64,000 nucleotides of DNA from Thermodesulfovibrionia bacterium (GCA_030694425.1 JAUXYI010000017.1:1-64000); one strand, 5' to 3'; numbered from the stretch's first letter, positions 29,091 through 38,670 are shown. Notes: generated by a model from the sequence alone, not told the origin. Numbers and translations: made by a program.

Positions 29091-30608
29091 CGCCTCTTTA
29101 AATTTTCTTCCCCTGTCTTCAAAATCTGCAAACATATCGAAACTTGCGCATCCTGGGGACAACAATACAGCATCACCGGCAGATGCCTTTGACATAGACA
29201 TTTCAACAGCCTCTTTAATATCCTTAACAAATACCGTATCTGCCGCTCCTTCTAATGCCTTTGCAATTTTCTCTTTTGCTTCACCAAGCAGAATAAGCGC
29301 TTTTACTTTTTTCTTTACTAAATCTTTCAAAACTGTAAAATCGCCGTCTTTATCTCTTCCGCCCATAATCAATACAATATTTTTAAGGCCCTCCAGAGAT
29401 TTAACCACAGCTCCTACATTTGTCCCTTTGGAATCATTAATAAAACTTACCCCGTCAATCTCGCAAACAAATTCAAGCCTGTGCTCAAGACCGGAAAAAT
29501 CCTTAAGCACATCTCTGATAGCCTCTGCAGAACATCCGCAAATCAATGCAGCAAGAGAAGCCGCCATTGAATTCTCAAGATTATGAACTCCTTTAATCTT
29601 TATTTCATCAGTTGTGATAATATGGAAGGGGGGGACAACTCCCTTCCGTAAAAAACCGGAAGGGGTTGTCCCTGGGGTGGAAAGCAGATTAGAGAGGAGT
29701 CCTCCATTTTTATAATAAATTCCTTGGACTTCTGTCTTTCGACTGAAAAACAATACATTTATATTCCTTAATTTTGATTTTTGAGTTTTAACTTTTGATT
29801 TATATAGTTCCATAATTGTCGGGTCATCGGCATTAAGAATCAGGTAATCGTCAGGACCCTGATTTTTGAATATATTTGCTTTTGCGTCAATGTATTCCTC
29901 CATGCTTCTGTATCTGTTAAGATGGTCCGGGGTTATATTAAGTATCAAAGCAACAAAGGGTCTAAAATCTCTTATGGTCTCCAGTTGAAAACTGGAAATC
30001 TCTGTAACGATGTAATCTATTTTTAATTCTTCACTTTCAACTCTTAATTTATTCAATTCTTCTGTCAGTGCATTGCCGATGTTACCAGCCAGCAGAGTTT
30101 TAAAACCTGCCCTTTTCAGCATTAAATCAATAAGAGTAGTTGTTGTTGACTTGCCATTAGTGCCTGTAATCCCTATAAAAGCTGGTAATGCGTGATGCGT
30201 AATGGGTAATGAGTTCATTTTTGTGTTTTGTTTTTTACTCATAACTCTTAACTCATCACTCATTACTATCTGATAAGCAAGTTCCAGCTCTCCGATAACA
30301 GGTATGCCCTTCCCCTTTGCATGAATAAGGGGCGGGATATCAGGCGGCACACCGGGGCTTACAACTATCAGGTCTGAATTGCTGAATATTTCTTCAGGAT
30401 GTCCGCCAGCTATAACCTCAACAGAAGGGGCAAGTTTCTTTATATCATCTGCAAGAAAATCATATGATTTAACATCTGTCACACTTACTTTTGCACCAAA
30501 TGAGGATAGAAGATTTGCGGAACCGACCCCGCTTCTTGCCAGGCCAACCACAAGGACTTTTCTATCCTTAAATTTGAAATTTTCCATTATCATCTCACCC
30601 TCCCCCAT
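29064..30608 (-). CDS. murD: UDP-N-acetylmuramoylalanine--D-glutamate ligase
   Basis: VLVVGLARSGVGSANLLSSFGA...GITGTNGKSTTTTL...NDSKGTNVGAVVKSLEG; three in-frame repeat inserts. Confidence 0.96.
   Translation of the reverse strand: MGEGEMIMENFKFKDRKVLVVGLARSGVGSANLLSSFGAKVSVTDVKSYDFLADDIKKLAPSVEVIAGGHPEEIFSNSDLIVVSPGVPPDIPPLIHAKGKGIPVIGELELAYQIVMSDELRVMSKKQNTKMNSLPITHHALPAFIGITGTNGKSTTTTLIDLMLKRAGFKTLLAGNIGNALTEELNKLRVESEELKIDYIVTEISSFQLETIRDFRPFVALILNITPDHLNRYRSMEEYIDAKANIFKNQGPDDYLILNADDPTIMELYKSKVKTQKSKLRNINVLFFSRKTEVQGIYYKNGGLLSNLLSTPGTTPSGFLRKGVVPPFHIITTDEIKIKGVHNLENSMAASLAALICGCSAEAIRDVLKDFSGLEHRLEFVCEIDGVSFINDSKGTNVGAVVKSLEGLKNIVLIMGGRDKDGDFTVLKDLVKKKVKALILLGEAKEKIAKALEGAADTVFVKDIKEAVEMSMSKASAGDAVLLSPGCASFDMFADFEDRGRKFKEAVKQITEHR
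29769..29806. repeat. Heptads inside murD (internal insert 1)
   Basis: aattttg-atttttg-agtttta-acttttg-att, translated SKVKTQKSKLRN. Confidence 0.75.
30021..30060. repeat. Heptads inside murD (internal insert 2)
   Basis: ttcttca-ctttcaa-ctcttaa-tttattc, translated LNKLRVESEELKI. Confidence 0.65.
30185..30266. repeat. Heptad hairpin inside murD (internal insert 3)
   Basis: gtaatgcgtgatgcgtaatgggtaatgagt ... actcataactcttaactcatcactcattac; about 24 of 30 positions complementary; translated VMSDELRVMSKKQNTKMNSLPITHHALP. Confidence 0.92.
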
Positions 30609-30676
30609 CCCCCTCCCCTTGAGGGAGGGGGATGGGGGAGGGGTAATTTTTATCCTCCTTTATATGTCACGAAGTT

Positions 30677-31759
30677 TCATCTTACCTTTAAAGTCGTCAG
30701 GCTCAAAAGAGCAAGTATAATCCCGATTATCCAGAATCTTACAATTACCTTTGGCTCAGGCCATCCTTTTAGCTCAAAATGGTGATGCAAAGGCGCCATC
30801 TTAAAAATGCGTTTCCCTGTAATCTTGTAAGACACAACCTGTAATATCACTGAAATCGTCTCAACAACAAAAATACCGCCAACAATAAGTAAAACTAATT
30901 CATGCTTAGTTATTACTGCAAGTGTTCCCAGCGTACCGCCAAGCCCAAGGGACCCTACATCTCCCATAAATATTTCAGCAGGATAGCTGTTATACCATAG
31001 AAAGCCCAGCGTAGCGCCGAACATCGCACCGCAGAAGACAGTAAGTTCCCCTATCCCCGGCAGATAAAGCACTTGAAGGTACCGCGCAAATCCTGAATGC
31101 CCTGATATATATACAAGGGCGCCGTTAGCCAGTGTTGCTATGCCAACAAGCCCTATGGCAAGACCATCTATGCCATCTGTAAGATTAACAGCATTAGAAG
31201 CGCCGACAATAACAAAAACAGAAAAAGGAATATAAAACCAGCCCATGTCTAACAACCATTTCTTGAAAAAAGGTATGCTGAGCTTTGAAGCATAAGGGTC
31301 GCCGGGGTTATAGTAAAGCAGCAGCCCTATTGCCAGCGCCAGAACTATTTGAGCGGCAAATTTATATCTTGCCTTCAATCCTTTTGCATTTTGTTTCTTT
31401 ATCTTAAGATAATCATCCACGAGACCGATACTGCCAAAACCAAATACTGCAGTAAGCATTATCCATATATATTTATTGCTGATGTCTCCCCACATTAAAA
31501 CGCTCAAGATTATAGCGGAAAGAATTAAAATACCGCCCATTGTGGGGGTGCCGGTTTTGTCAAGATGGGTCACGGGCCCATCATATCTGACATGCTGTGT
31601 AAAGCTAAATTGTCTCAGCCTTCCTATAACCCACGGCGCCAGAAGAAAATTTATTGAAAAGGCTGTAACAATCGCAAGGGCAGTTCTGAAAGTAATGTAA
31701 CGGAATACATTAAATGGAGAAAAAATTTCATGAAGGGAATAAAATAAAGAATATAGCAC
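30677..31759 (-). CDS. mraY: Phospho-N-acetylmuramoyl-pentapeptide transferase
   Basis: KTGTPTMGGILIL...NAVNLTDGIDGLA...HHHFELKGWPE. Confidence 0.98.
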   Translation of the reverse strand: MLYSLFYSLHEIFSPFNVFRYITFRTALAIVTAFSINFLLAPWVIGRLRQFSFTQHVRYDGPVTHLDKTGTPTMGGILILSAIILSVLMWGDISNKYIWIMLTAVFGFGSIGLVDDYLKIKKQNAKGLKARYKFAAQIVLALAIGLLLYYNPGDPYASKLSIPFFKKWLLDMGWFYIPFSVFVIVGASNAVNLTDGIDGLAIGLVGIATLANGALVYISGHSGFARYLQVLYLPGIGELTVFCGAMFGATLGFLWYNSYPAEIFMGDVGSLGLGGTLGTLAVITKHELVLLIVGGIFVVETISVILQVVSYKITGKRIFKMAPLHHHFELKGWPEPKVIVRFWIIGIILALLSLTTLKVR

Positions 31760-31761
31760 CT

Positions 31762-33213
31762 TTACCCTCTTATCCTTTCTATTATTCTTTCCATGCCCAT
31801 TGCACGTGAACCCTTTATAAGAACAACATCCCTTTGTTTGATTATACCGGAGATGTTCTGTCCAGCTTCATCTGCATTGTTAAAAGCATAAATTGTAAAT
31901 CCTGAGTTACTTCCAAGTTTCTGATTTATTTCTTCCCTGCTTTTTTGTGCAGCAAGACTCATCATCTCTCCGACTGCAACAAAAATATTAATGCCCGTAT
32001 CAGCAGCCATTTTTATAATATCTGAGTGTGCCTTCCCTGAAAATTCACCCAGTTCGAGCATATCGCCGAGAACAGCAACCGCTCTTCCTTCACCTTTCAT
32101 ATGCACTAATTCTTTTAATGCCTCTTTCATTGATGAAGGATTAGCATTGTAAGAATCATTTATTAAAGTTATGCTGCTCTGTCTTACAACCTCGAACCTC
32201 ATGGGAAAGGCTTTATAAGACTCAAGGGCAGTTTTTATTTCTTCAAGAGACATGCCAAGGGAAAGACAGACAGCAGATGCAGCAAGTGCATTATATACAT
32301 TAAATAATCCATGGACATTCAATGTAATTGATATACTCCCTACGTCTCTGAATTTCAATCTAAAACTGCTGCCGTTGTCAGTCGCAACTACATCATCAGC
32401 CCTTACATCAGAATTACTATTTACTGAAAAAGTAATTAATCTGGCATCAAAATTTCCCTGTGTACGAATTGATTCATATCCCTGCATCAAAAAGCTATCA
32501 TCAGCGTTAAGGACAATCGCAGCGAGTCCTTTTAAAATCTCCAGTTTCGCACTTCTTATTGATTCAAGGCTCCCAAGATTGCCAATATGCGCAGAACCTA
32601 TATTTGTAATCACGCCGTAAGTAGGAATAGCTATTTCACACAACCTTCTTATCTCACCCGATGCATTCATTCCAAGCTCAAGAACAGCCACCTCGTCATC
32701 AGGCGCAATCCTTGTAAGGCTCAGGGGCAAGCCAATATGATTATTAAGATTGCCCTCATTTTTAATAACCTTAAAACGTTTAGAAAGAATGGCGTATAGC
32801 ATCTCTTTTGTCGTTGTTTTGCCATTGCTCCCTGTAATTGCAATAACAGAAATATCCTGTTTCAGTCTCAGGAAATGCGCCAGATCCTGTAATGCCCTCA
32901 GGGTATCTTCTACATAAATAATTACCTTTCCCTCCGACACTTCTTGAGGCTCAATATCTACAACAGCGCCATCCCCTTTTAAAAGGGCTTCTTTAAGAAA
33001 ATCATGACCATCAAACCTCTGTCCCCTTAAGGTAAAGAATATTTCACCATCTGAAATAGTGCGTGAATCTATTGAAACACCTCTGAAATGTTCCGGTGAC
33101 TTTAAATCCCCGGACAACAATTTGCCGCTTGTTGCCTTGATGATTTCCTCTGTCGTCAAATTCGCCATATCTTTAATTGAACCTTTTGTCACCCTCACCC
33201 TGACCCCCTCCAA
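31762..33213 (-). CDS. murF: UDP-MurNAc-tripeptide--D-Ala-D-Ala ligase
   Basis: AITGSNGKTTTKEML...NDSYNANPSSMKEAL...LKGSRAMGMERI. Confidence 0.96.
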   Translation of the reverse strand: MEGVRVRVTKGSIKDMANLTTEEIIKATSGKLLSGDLKSPEHFRGVSIDSRTISDGEIFFTLRGQRFDGHDFLKEALLKGDGAVVDIEPQEVSEGKVIIYVEDTLRALQDLAHFLRLKQDISVIAITGSNGKTTTKEMLYAILSKRFKVIKNEGNLNNHIGLPLSLTRIAPDDEVAVLELGMNASGEIRRLCEIAIPTYGVITNIGSAHIGNLGSLESIRSAKLEILKGLAAIVLNADDSFLMQGYESIRTQGNFDARLITFSVNSNSDVRADDVVATDNGSSFRLKFRDVGSISITLNVHGLFNVYNALAASAVCLSLGMSLEEIKTALESYKAFPMRFEVVRQSSITLINDSYNANPSSMKEALKELVHMKGEGRAVAVLGDMLELGEFSGKAHSDIIKMAADTGINIFVAVGEMMSLAAQKSREEINQKLGSNSGFTIYAFNNADEAGQNISGIIKQRDVVLIKGSRAMGMERIIERIRG

Positions 33214-33278
33214 TCAAGGGAGGGGGAACTATAGTAGTCCCCCTCTCCCCTTGTGGGAGAGGGTCAGGGTGAGGGGTA
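33186..33278. repeat. ccctcaccctgaccccctcc..gagggtcagggtgaggg palindromic repeat at the murF start
   Basis: Same family at 16520, 30598, 45603 and 49060; overlaps the first codons of the MurF ORF (MEGVRVRVTKGS). Confidence 0.8.
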
Positions 33279-33287
33279 TTTTCATTC

Positions 33288-34808
33288 TCATTTCAAATTT
33301 TGAATTGTTTTTTTAAACACTTCTTTGTCGCTAAACGGATATCTTATGCCTTTTATCTCCTGATAATTCTCATGTCCCTTGCCAGCGATGAGCAATATAT
33401 CTCCTGTCTTCGCTATAGATATGGCTTTTTCTATAGCCTTTGCCCTGTCAGGCTCTATCATATAATTGTCTTTTTTTATCCCTTTAATTATGTCTTTAAT
33501 AATCTCTGATGGTTCCTCTATCCTTGAATTATCTGACGTAATAACCACAAAATCACTTAAATCACTTGCTACAGCGCCCATCTTAGGCCTTTTCGTCCTG
33601 TCCCTGTCGCCGCCGCATCCAAAAACTGTTATAATCTTTCCGCTTGTTATCAGCCTCGCTTCTTCTATCAGTTTTTTTAATGCATCTTCTGTATGGGCAT
33701 AATCCACTATGCACAGAAAGTTCTGCCCCGCATCTATTTTTTCAAGCCTTCCCTCAACTGGTTTCACTGTTCTAATCCCTTCTATAATCGCCTCTCTGCT
33801 AACGCCAAGTGCATAAGCTACTCCGGCTGACATAAGGATGTTATATACATTATTACGGCCTATGAGTGCTGAACTAACAGCAAATCTATCCTCAGGAGTT
33901 TGAATCATGAATGAAAGCTCCCACTGTCGTCTGTTGTCTGTTGTCTGTAGTCTGTTGTCTGCTGTCTGTTGTCTATAGTCTGTTGTCTGTTGTCTGTTGT
34001 CTGTTATATTCATAGCCCTCAACATCGCTCCTCTTTCAAGCCCGCATGTTATGCAATGACAGTTAAGTTTTTCTGCAAGACTTCTCACCATGGAGTCATC
34101 CCAGTTCAGCACCGCATAATCATCTTTCCCAAGATAATCAAAGAGCATGGCTTTAGCTGCGAAATAATCATCCATTGTTCCGTGAAAATCAAGGTGGTCC
34201 TGAGAAAAATTAGTAAATACAGCTACCCTGAATGAGCATCCTTTCACCCTTTTGAGCGCTAATGCATGAGAGGATACCTCAATAACTCCATACTCTATGT
34301 TGTTATCCACCATTTCCCTTAAATATCCTTGAAGATCCAATGACTCAGGGGTTGTATGAGATGCGGGTAGAATCTTATTGGCTACAATATACTGAACTGT
34401 TCCCAGTAAACCCACTTTCTTTCCCCATACCTCAAGAATATTTTTAGTAATGTAGCTTGTGGTGGTTTTGCCGTTTGTCCCGGTAATACCAATAAGTGAT
34501 AATTTTTTAGAAGGGTCTCTATAAAAAGCAGCAGACATCAGAGCCAATGCATCTCTGCTGTCATCAACTTTAATAACAGTTATTTCATTCTGTACATCTA
34601 CTGCTTTCTCAGTAACCACCCCCACAGCCCCCTTGCTTATTACATCTTTTATAAAAGCGTGACCATCTACAGAAAGCCCTTTAATCGCCACAAAAAGAAA
34701 ACCTTTTTTTACAACTCTTGAATCATATGCTATCCCTTCTATTTCTTTCTCAAGAGGTCCTGTAATTCGTTTTACATTTAAACCCCTTAAAATCTCTGCG
34801 ATAGTCAT
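33288..34808 (-). CDS. murE: UDP-MurNAc-L-Ala-D-Glu--2,6-diaminopimelate ligase
   Basis: GITGTNGKTTTSYI...HTTPESLDLQ...VFGCGGDRDRTKRPKMG; long in-frame heptad insert. Confidence 0.96.
   Translation of the reverse strand: MTIAEILRGLNVKRITGPLEKEIEGIAYDSRVVKKGFLFVAIKGLSVDGHAFIKDVISKGAVGVVTEKAVDVQNEITVIKVDDSRDALALMSAAFYRDPSKKLSLIGITGTNGKTTTSYITKNILEVWGKKVGLLGTVQYIVANKILPASHTTPESLDLQGYLREMVDNNIEYGVIEVSSHALALKRVKGCSFRVAVFTNFSQDHLDFHGTMDDYFAAKAMLFDYLGKDDYAVLNWDDSMVRSLAEKLNCHCITCGLERGAMLRAMNITDNRQQTTDYRQQTADNRLQTTDNRRQWELSFMIQTPEDRFAVSSALIGRNNVYNILMSAGVAYALGVSREAIIEGIRTVKPVEGRLEKIDAGQNFLCIVDYAHTEDALKKLIEEARLITSGKIITVFGCGGDRDRTKRPKMGAVASDLSDFVVITSDNSRIEEPSEIIKDIIKGIKKDNYMIEPDRAKAIEKAISIAKTGDILLIAGKGHENYQEIKGIRYPFSDKEVFKKTIQNLK
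33926..34006. repeat. Heptad tandem (gtctgtt, about 11 copies) inside murE
   Basis: gtctgttgtctgttgtctgtagtctgttgtctgctgtctgttgtctatagtctgttgtctgttgtctgttgtctgtt, translated ITDNRQQTTDYRQQTADNRLQTTDNRRQW. Confidence 0.95.
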
Positions 34809-34811
34809 TTA

Positions 34812-34862
34812 CCCAATCCTCCCTTAACCCCCCTTTACTAAAGGGGTGATAGGGGGATTTTC
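34812..34862. repeat. CCCTTTACTAAAGGGG palindromic repeat between ftsI and murE
   Basis: cctcccttaacccccctttactaaaggggtgatagggggatttt; same family inside the znuA-like gene (63140-63182). Confidence 0.8.
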
Positions 34863-34874
34863 AGGTGAATCTTT

Positions 34875-36671
34875 CTAATTTGAATTACTGACAAGATAGA
34901 CATAATTCTGTTCTTTTTCCATGGGTACGTTGAGATATACAAGCGTATTTTCAACAATCTTTTTAAATACAGGGGCCGCTACTACACCACCATATCTTGC
35001 GCCCCTGGGTTTATATACTACCACTATTAGCGCAAATTTGGGATTATCAGCAGGGACAAAACCAACAAACGAGCTCACATAATTGTCTTTAGAGTACCTG
35101 CCTGTTTTAGGGTCAATCATCTGAGCAGTACCGGTTTTTCCTGCTGCCAGGTTTCCCATGATAGACGCCCTTTGTGCTGTACCGCCTTCCTCAACAACTG
35201 TTTTTAATATACCCCTCATTGTTCTTGCAGTATTTTCAGATATAACCTTTTTTTCCATTTCAGGAGAAAACTTTTTTACGCTTTCACCTGACTGTGAAAT
35301 TATCTCAGAAACAATATACGGCTTCATTAACTTCCCGCCATTAGCAATTGCAGAATACGCCCTCAGAACCTGCAAAGGAGTAACAGCTATTTCCTGTCCA
35401 ATCGCCATAGAAGGCAGCGATCTGCCTGACCAGTGCTGAGGGTCTCTCAAAAGCCCCCTGACCTCTCCTATTAAATCTACGCCTGTTTTATCTCCAAAAC
35501 CAAATTTTTTTACATAGTTATAAAATCTTTCTTTTCCCAGTCTAATCCCTATTGTTGCTGCGCCGACATTTGAAGATTTTTGTATAACCTCAGTAAATGT
35601 GAGTACCCCGTGCCTATGGTCTTCACGAATAATCCCCCCGGGAATCTTTATAAATCCCCTTGAAACGTCAAATTTCTCATTAAGGCTGACTATCTTTTCT
35701 TCAATAGCAGCAGAAGCCACAAATGCCTTGAATGTAGAACCGGGCTCATAAACATCTGTAATAGCCCTGTTGCGCCTCTTGTCTGCATCAGAATCGCCAA
35801 CAGCATTAGGATCATAAGTCGGCCTGTTAGCCATGGCAATGATTTCACCAGTATTCGGGTCCATCATAATCGCAACCGCTGCTTCTGCCTCCCATGTTTC
35901 AACCGCATTTTCTATCTCCCTCTCAACAATATTCTGGATATTTCCGTCTATAGTAAGTATCAGGTTATCGCCGTGAACATTATCCTCAGTGCCTTCGGAA
36001 AGGCTGTTGCCGCGTGCATCCTTGCCTATATCTACCTTTTTTACCTTGCCTTTTATATATTTATCATATTTAAGCTCAATGCCGTTAAGCCCCTCATTAT
36101 CAATATTTGTGTAACCTATAATATGCGCTGCTACATGACCGTTAGGGTAAAAACGTTTTGTCTCAGTCAAAAAATCTATTTCTTTAAGTTTTAAATCATT
36201 TTTTAATTTATCAACTTTTTGAGATGTTTCTTCATCCATTCTTCTTGCGAGCCATATAAAACTCTTGTCTTTTTTAGACAAAAACTTTTCATTAAGCTTT
36301 TCTACCGATACATTTATAAGGGGGGCGAGCTGTGATGATAATTTTTTAGTATCGCCAATCTGGGACGGCACTGCATAAAGAGAGTCTGTCTCTATATTTA
36401 CAGCCAACGGCCTCATCTCCCTGTCCCAGATGCTGCCTCTTTTTGCCTTTAATATTTTCGTGCTTTGATATTGTTTTTCTGCCTTTTGTGAGAGCATCTC
36501 ATGGTCAAAAACCATAAGAACAATCAGGCGCACAAAAACAACAAAAAAACAAAAGAATATGATTGTGCGTATTATTATGAATCTCTTTTTACTCTTTGCA
36601 AGCTGTATTCCTTCAAAATCTTCATCCCAGAGTTTTTTCCCTTCTATTAATATTTTTCTTTTATTCCTCAT
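34875..36671 (-). CDS. ftsI: Peptidoglycan transpeptidase FtsI / PBP2-class
   Basis: YEPGSTFKAFV (SxxK), SSN motif (KSSNVGAATI), AAGKTGTAQ (KTG). Confidence 0.95.
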   Translation of the reverse strand: MRNKRKILIEGKKLWDEDFEGIQLAKSKKRFIIIRTIIFFCFFVVFVRLIVLMVFDHEMLSQKAEKQYQSTKILKAKRGSIWDREMRPLAVNIETDSLYAVPSQIGDTKKLSSQLAPLINVSVEKLNEKFLSKKDKSFIWLARRMDEETSQKVDKLKNDLKLKEIDFLTETKRFYPNGHVAAHIIGYTNIDNEGLNGIELKYDKYIKGKVKKVDIGKDARGNSLSEGTEDNVHGDNLILTIDGNIQNIVEREIENAVETWEAEAAVAIMMDPNTGEIIAMANRPTYDPNAVGDSDADKRRNRAITDVYEPGSTFKAFVASAAIEEKIVSLNEKFDVSRGFIKIPGGIIREDHRHGVLTFTEVIQKSSNVGAATIGIRLGKERFYNYVKKFGFGDKTGVDLIGEVRGLLRDPQHWSGRSLPSMAIGQEIAVTPLQVLRAYSAIANGGKLMKPYIVSEIISQSGESVKKFSPEMEKKVISENTARTMRGILKTVVEEGGTAQRASIMGNLAAGKTGTAQMIDPKTGRYSKDNYVSSFVGFVPADNPKFALIVVVYKPRGARYGGVVAAPVFKKIVENTLVYLNVPMEKEQNYVYLVSNSN

Positions 36672-36727
36672 ACCATTTGTATCAGTTATTTTTATTTATT
36701 AGTCCTCGTCCCAGAGCGTAATTATCC

Positions 36728-37147
36728 TCATCTTCTCCTCTTGTCCGATTTATCTTTTTTCAACACCTTCGGGTTAGATAAACTGATAGCTGGTTCGGCA
36801 CGGTTCAGTTCTGAGGCAGCCTCTACAGATGCCTTGTAAGGAGCAGCGCCTGTTGTCTTTTTAACAGTAAAAATCCTTTCCCTATTAGGGACATTCATAC
36901 CAAGTTGTTTCATTGCAACCTCTTCTATTTTCCCTACCGAATACATGTTTGCCCTTTCTGCTGACGCCAATGCCGCTACTCTTACAAGCTTCGTTTTTTT
37001 ACTCTCCATATGGCCGATTTCTTTTTCAAGGCTGACAACCTCATTCCTGAGCCATACAAGAGTAAAAAAACTCATAACTATGTAACTCAAAATACAGAAT
37101 TTTTTAAATGCCCATCTTTTATCTTTTTTTAATCGTCTTGCTGTCAT
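36728..37147 (-). CDS. ftsL: Cell division protein FtsL-like
   Basis: Position between rsmH and ftsI; single TM plus coiled coil. Confidence 0.8.
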   Translation of the reverse strand: MTARRLKKDKRWAFKKFCILSYIVMSFFTLVWLRNEVVSLEKEIGHMESKKTKLVRVAALASAERANMYSVGKIEEVAMKQLGMNVPNRERIFTVKKTTGAAPYKASVEAASELNRAEPAISLSNPKVLKKDKSDKRRR

Positions 37148-38019
37148 AATTTCTCCACTGTTCTGAGCTTTGCGCTGCGCGAAGACGGATTTAACCGCTG
37201 CTCCTCTTTTTTCGGAATCAGCGGTTTTTTTGTAATAATTGAAACCATCCCCTTATGTGCCAGTTCCTTAAATGAGTGTTTTACAATCCTGTCCTCAAGA
37301 GAATGATAAGATAGAATGCAAAACCTTCCACCGCTCTTGAGTATGTTTATTCCTGTATTAATTGCCATTGATAACTCGGTAAGTTCCTTGTTCACTTCTA
37401 TCCTCAGCGCCTGAAAGGTCTTTGTAGCAGGATGAATCCTGCCTTTTCTGCCAATGGCTTTTTCAATTATTTGAGATAGTTCCCTGCATGTTCTGATTGG
37501 TTTTTGCTCTCTAACATTAACAATTGCCCTTGCTATCTTCCTGCTAAATCTTTCCTCGCCATACTGCCATAAAATATGCGCCAAATCCTTTTCAGGGTAT
37601 CCACTGATTATTCTGAGCGCTGTAAGCGTCTGCCGATTGTCCATTCTCATATCAAGAGGCTCATCTTTTAAAAAACTAAATCCCCTGCCTTCTGATTTAA
37701 GCTGTAAAGTTGAGACCCCCAGGTCAAGAAGAATCCCGTCCACTTCTCTATAGCCTAAATTGCTGATTACAGCATCCGTATTTGGAAACCTATCCCTTAT
37801 AAGATGGACATCAAAGCCTTTTAGTCTTTCTTTTGCTATCTTAAGCGCTTCTTCATCCTTATCTATACCAATCAATGTACATCCTCCCTCAACACTCTTC
37901 AAAATGCCTTCTGCATGACCGCCGAGCCCTACGGTGCCATCCACATAAACACCTGACTTTTTTACCTTCAGCATTCTTAACACTTCCTCCAGCATAACTG
38001 GTACATGCGCTATCTCCAT
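37144..38019 (-). CDS. rsmH: 16S rRNA (cytosine1402-N4)-methyltransferase
   Basis: HVPVMLEEVLRML...YVDGTVGLGGHAEGIL...FCILSYHSLEDRIVK. Confidence 0.98.
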   Translation of the reverse strand: MEIAHVPVMLEEVLRMLKVKKSGVYVDGTVGLGGHAEGILKSVEGGCTLIGIDKDEEALKIAKERLKGFDVHLIRDRFPNTDAVISNLGYREVDGILLDLGVSTLQLKSEGRGFSFLKDEPLDMRMDNRQTLTALRIISGYPEKDLAHILWQYGEERFSRKIARAIVNVREQKPIRTCRELSQIIEKAIGRKGRIHPATKTFQALRIEVNKELTELSMAINTGINILKSGGRFCILSYHSLEDRIVKHSFKELAHKGMVSIITKKPLIPKKEEQRLNPSSRSAKLRTVEKL

Positions 38020-38480
38020 TACAAGCCATGATTTGATAGTTCATTTTTGTATTGTTTAGTTGTTTCTTTATCAAGTTTTGACGGGTCAGCAACGTTTTCA
38101 TACTCTTTTTTATCCCATATTTCTATTTTGTGCCCTTGACCAACTAAAACTACCTCATCGTTTAGATGAGCATCCATCCTTAAAGCTGAGGGAATAAGAA
38201 CCCTGCCCTGCTTGTCAATCTCACATTCAACAGCCGAACCTATAACGCGGCGCCTGTAGTATTTAACAGCATCTGACGTCTGAGGCATTCCCTTTACCTT
38301 TTCAATTAGCTTGTTCCACTCGTCAATAGGATAGGCGCAAAGACAATTGTCAAATTCATCATTGACAAATACTAATTTCATGCTATAATTGGACGAAAGA
38401 ATTTCCTTAATAGATGGAGGGATGGGTATACGGCCCTTGGAATCTAAGGCATAATAATTTTTACCAGAAAAGCCAGGCAA
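38019..38480 (-). CDS. mraZ: Transcriptional regulator MraZ; TTG start proposed
   Basis: FSGKNYYALDSKGRIPIPPSIKEIL...AVECEIDKQGRVLIPSALR; TTG preceded by gggaggtaaaa. The ORF-track start at 38555 would lie upstream of the promoter. Confidence 0.88.
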   Translation of the reverse strand: MPGFSGKNYYALDSKGRIPIPPSIKEILSSNYSMKLVFVNDEFDNCLCAYPIDEWNKLIEKVKGMPQTSDAVKYYRRRVIGSAVECEIDKQGRVLIPSALRMDAHLNDEVVLVGQGHKIEIWDKKEYENVADPSKLDKETTKQYKNELSNHGL

Positions 38481-38481
38481 T

Positions 38482-38513
38482 TTTACCTCCCACTGTTTAC
38501 CACTTTTTACCAC
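38482..38513 (-). promoter_or_regulatory. Putative MraZ operator: three GTGG boxes at 10-bp spacing
   Basis: GTGGTAAAAA-GTGGTAAACA-GTGGGAGGTA directly after the -10. Confidence 0.75.
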
Positions 38514-38543
38514 ATTATAGAGGCAAAATAATATACCTGTCAA
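38514..38543 (-). promoter_or_regulatory. Sigma70-type dcw promoter (Pmra)
   Basis: TTGACA-18 bp-TATAAT on the minus strand. Confidence 0.85.
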
Positions 38544-38670
38544 GAAAAAAAACAATTATTTATAAAATTTCTATATTTTGTGGTATTTAATTGTAATAAC
38601 ACCTACTTATAGTAGTAAGATTTTCCAGTAGATTAAATTTGTGTAATAAATTATCAGCATTTAAATAAAA

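Noticed and set aside
29050-29586. 178-aa plus-strand ORF across murD
   Set aside because: Antisense shadow over MurD plus the heptad arm.
33926-34006. CRISPR-like array
   Set aside because: Unit is 7 nt with no spacers and lies in frame in murE; not CRISPR.
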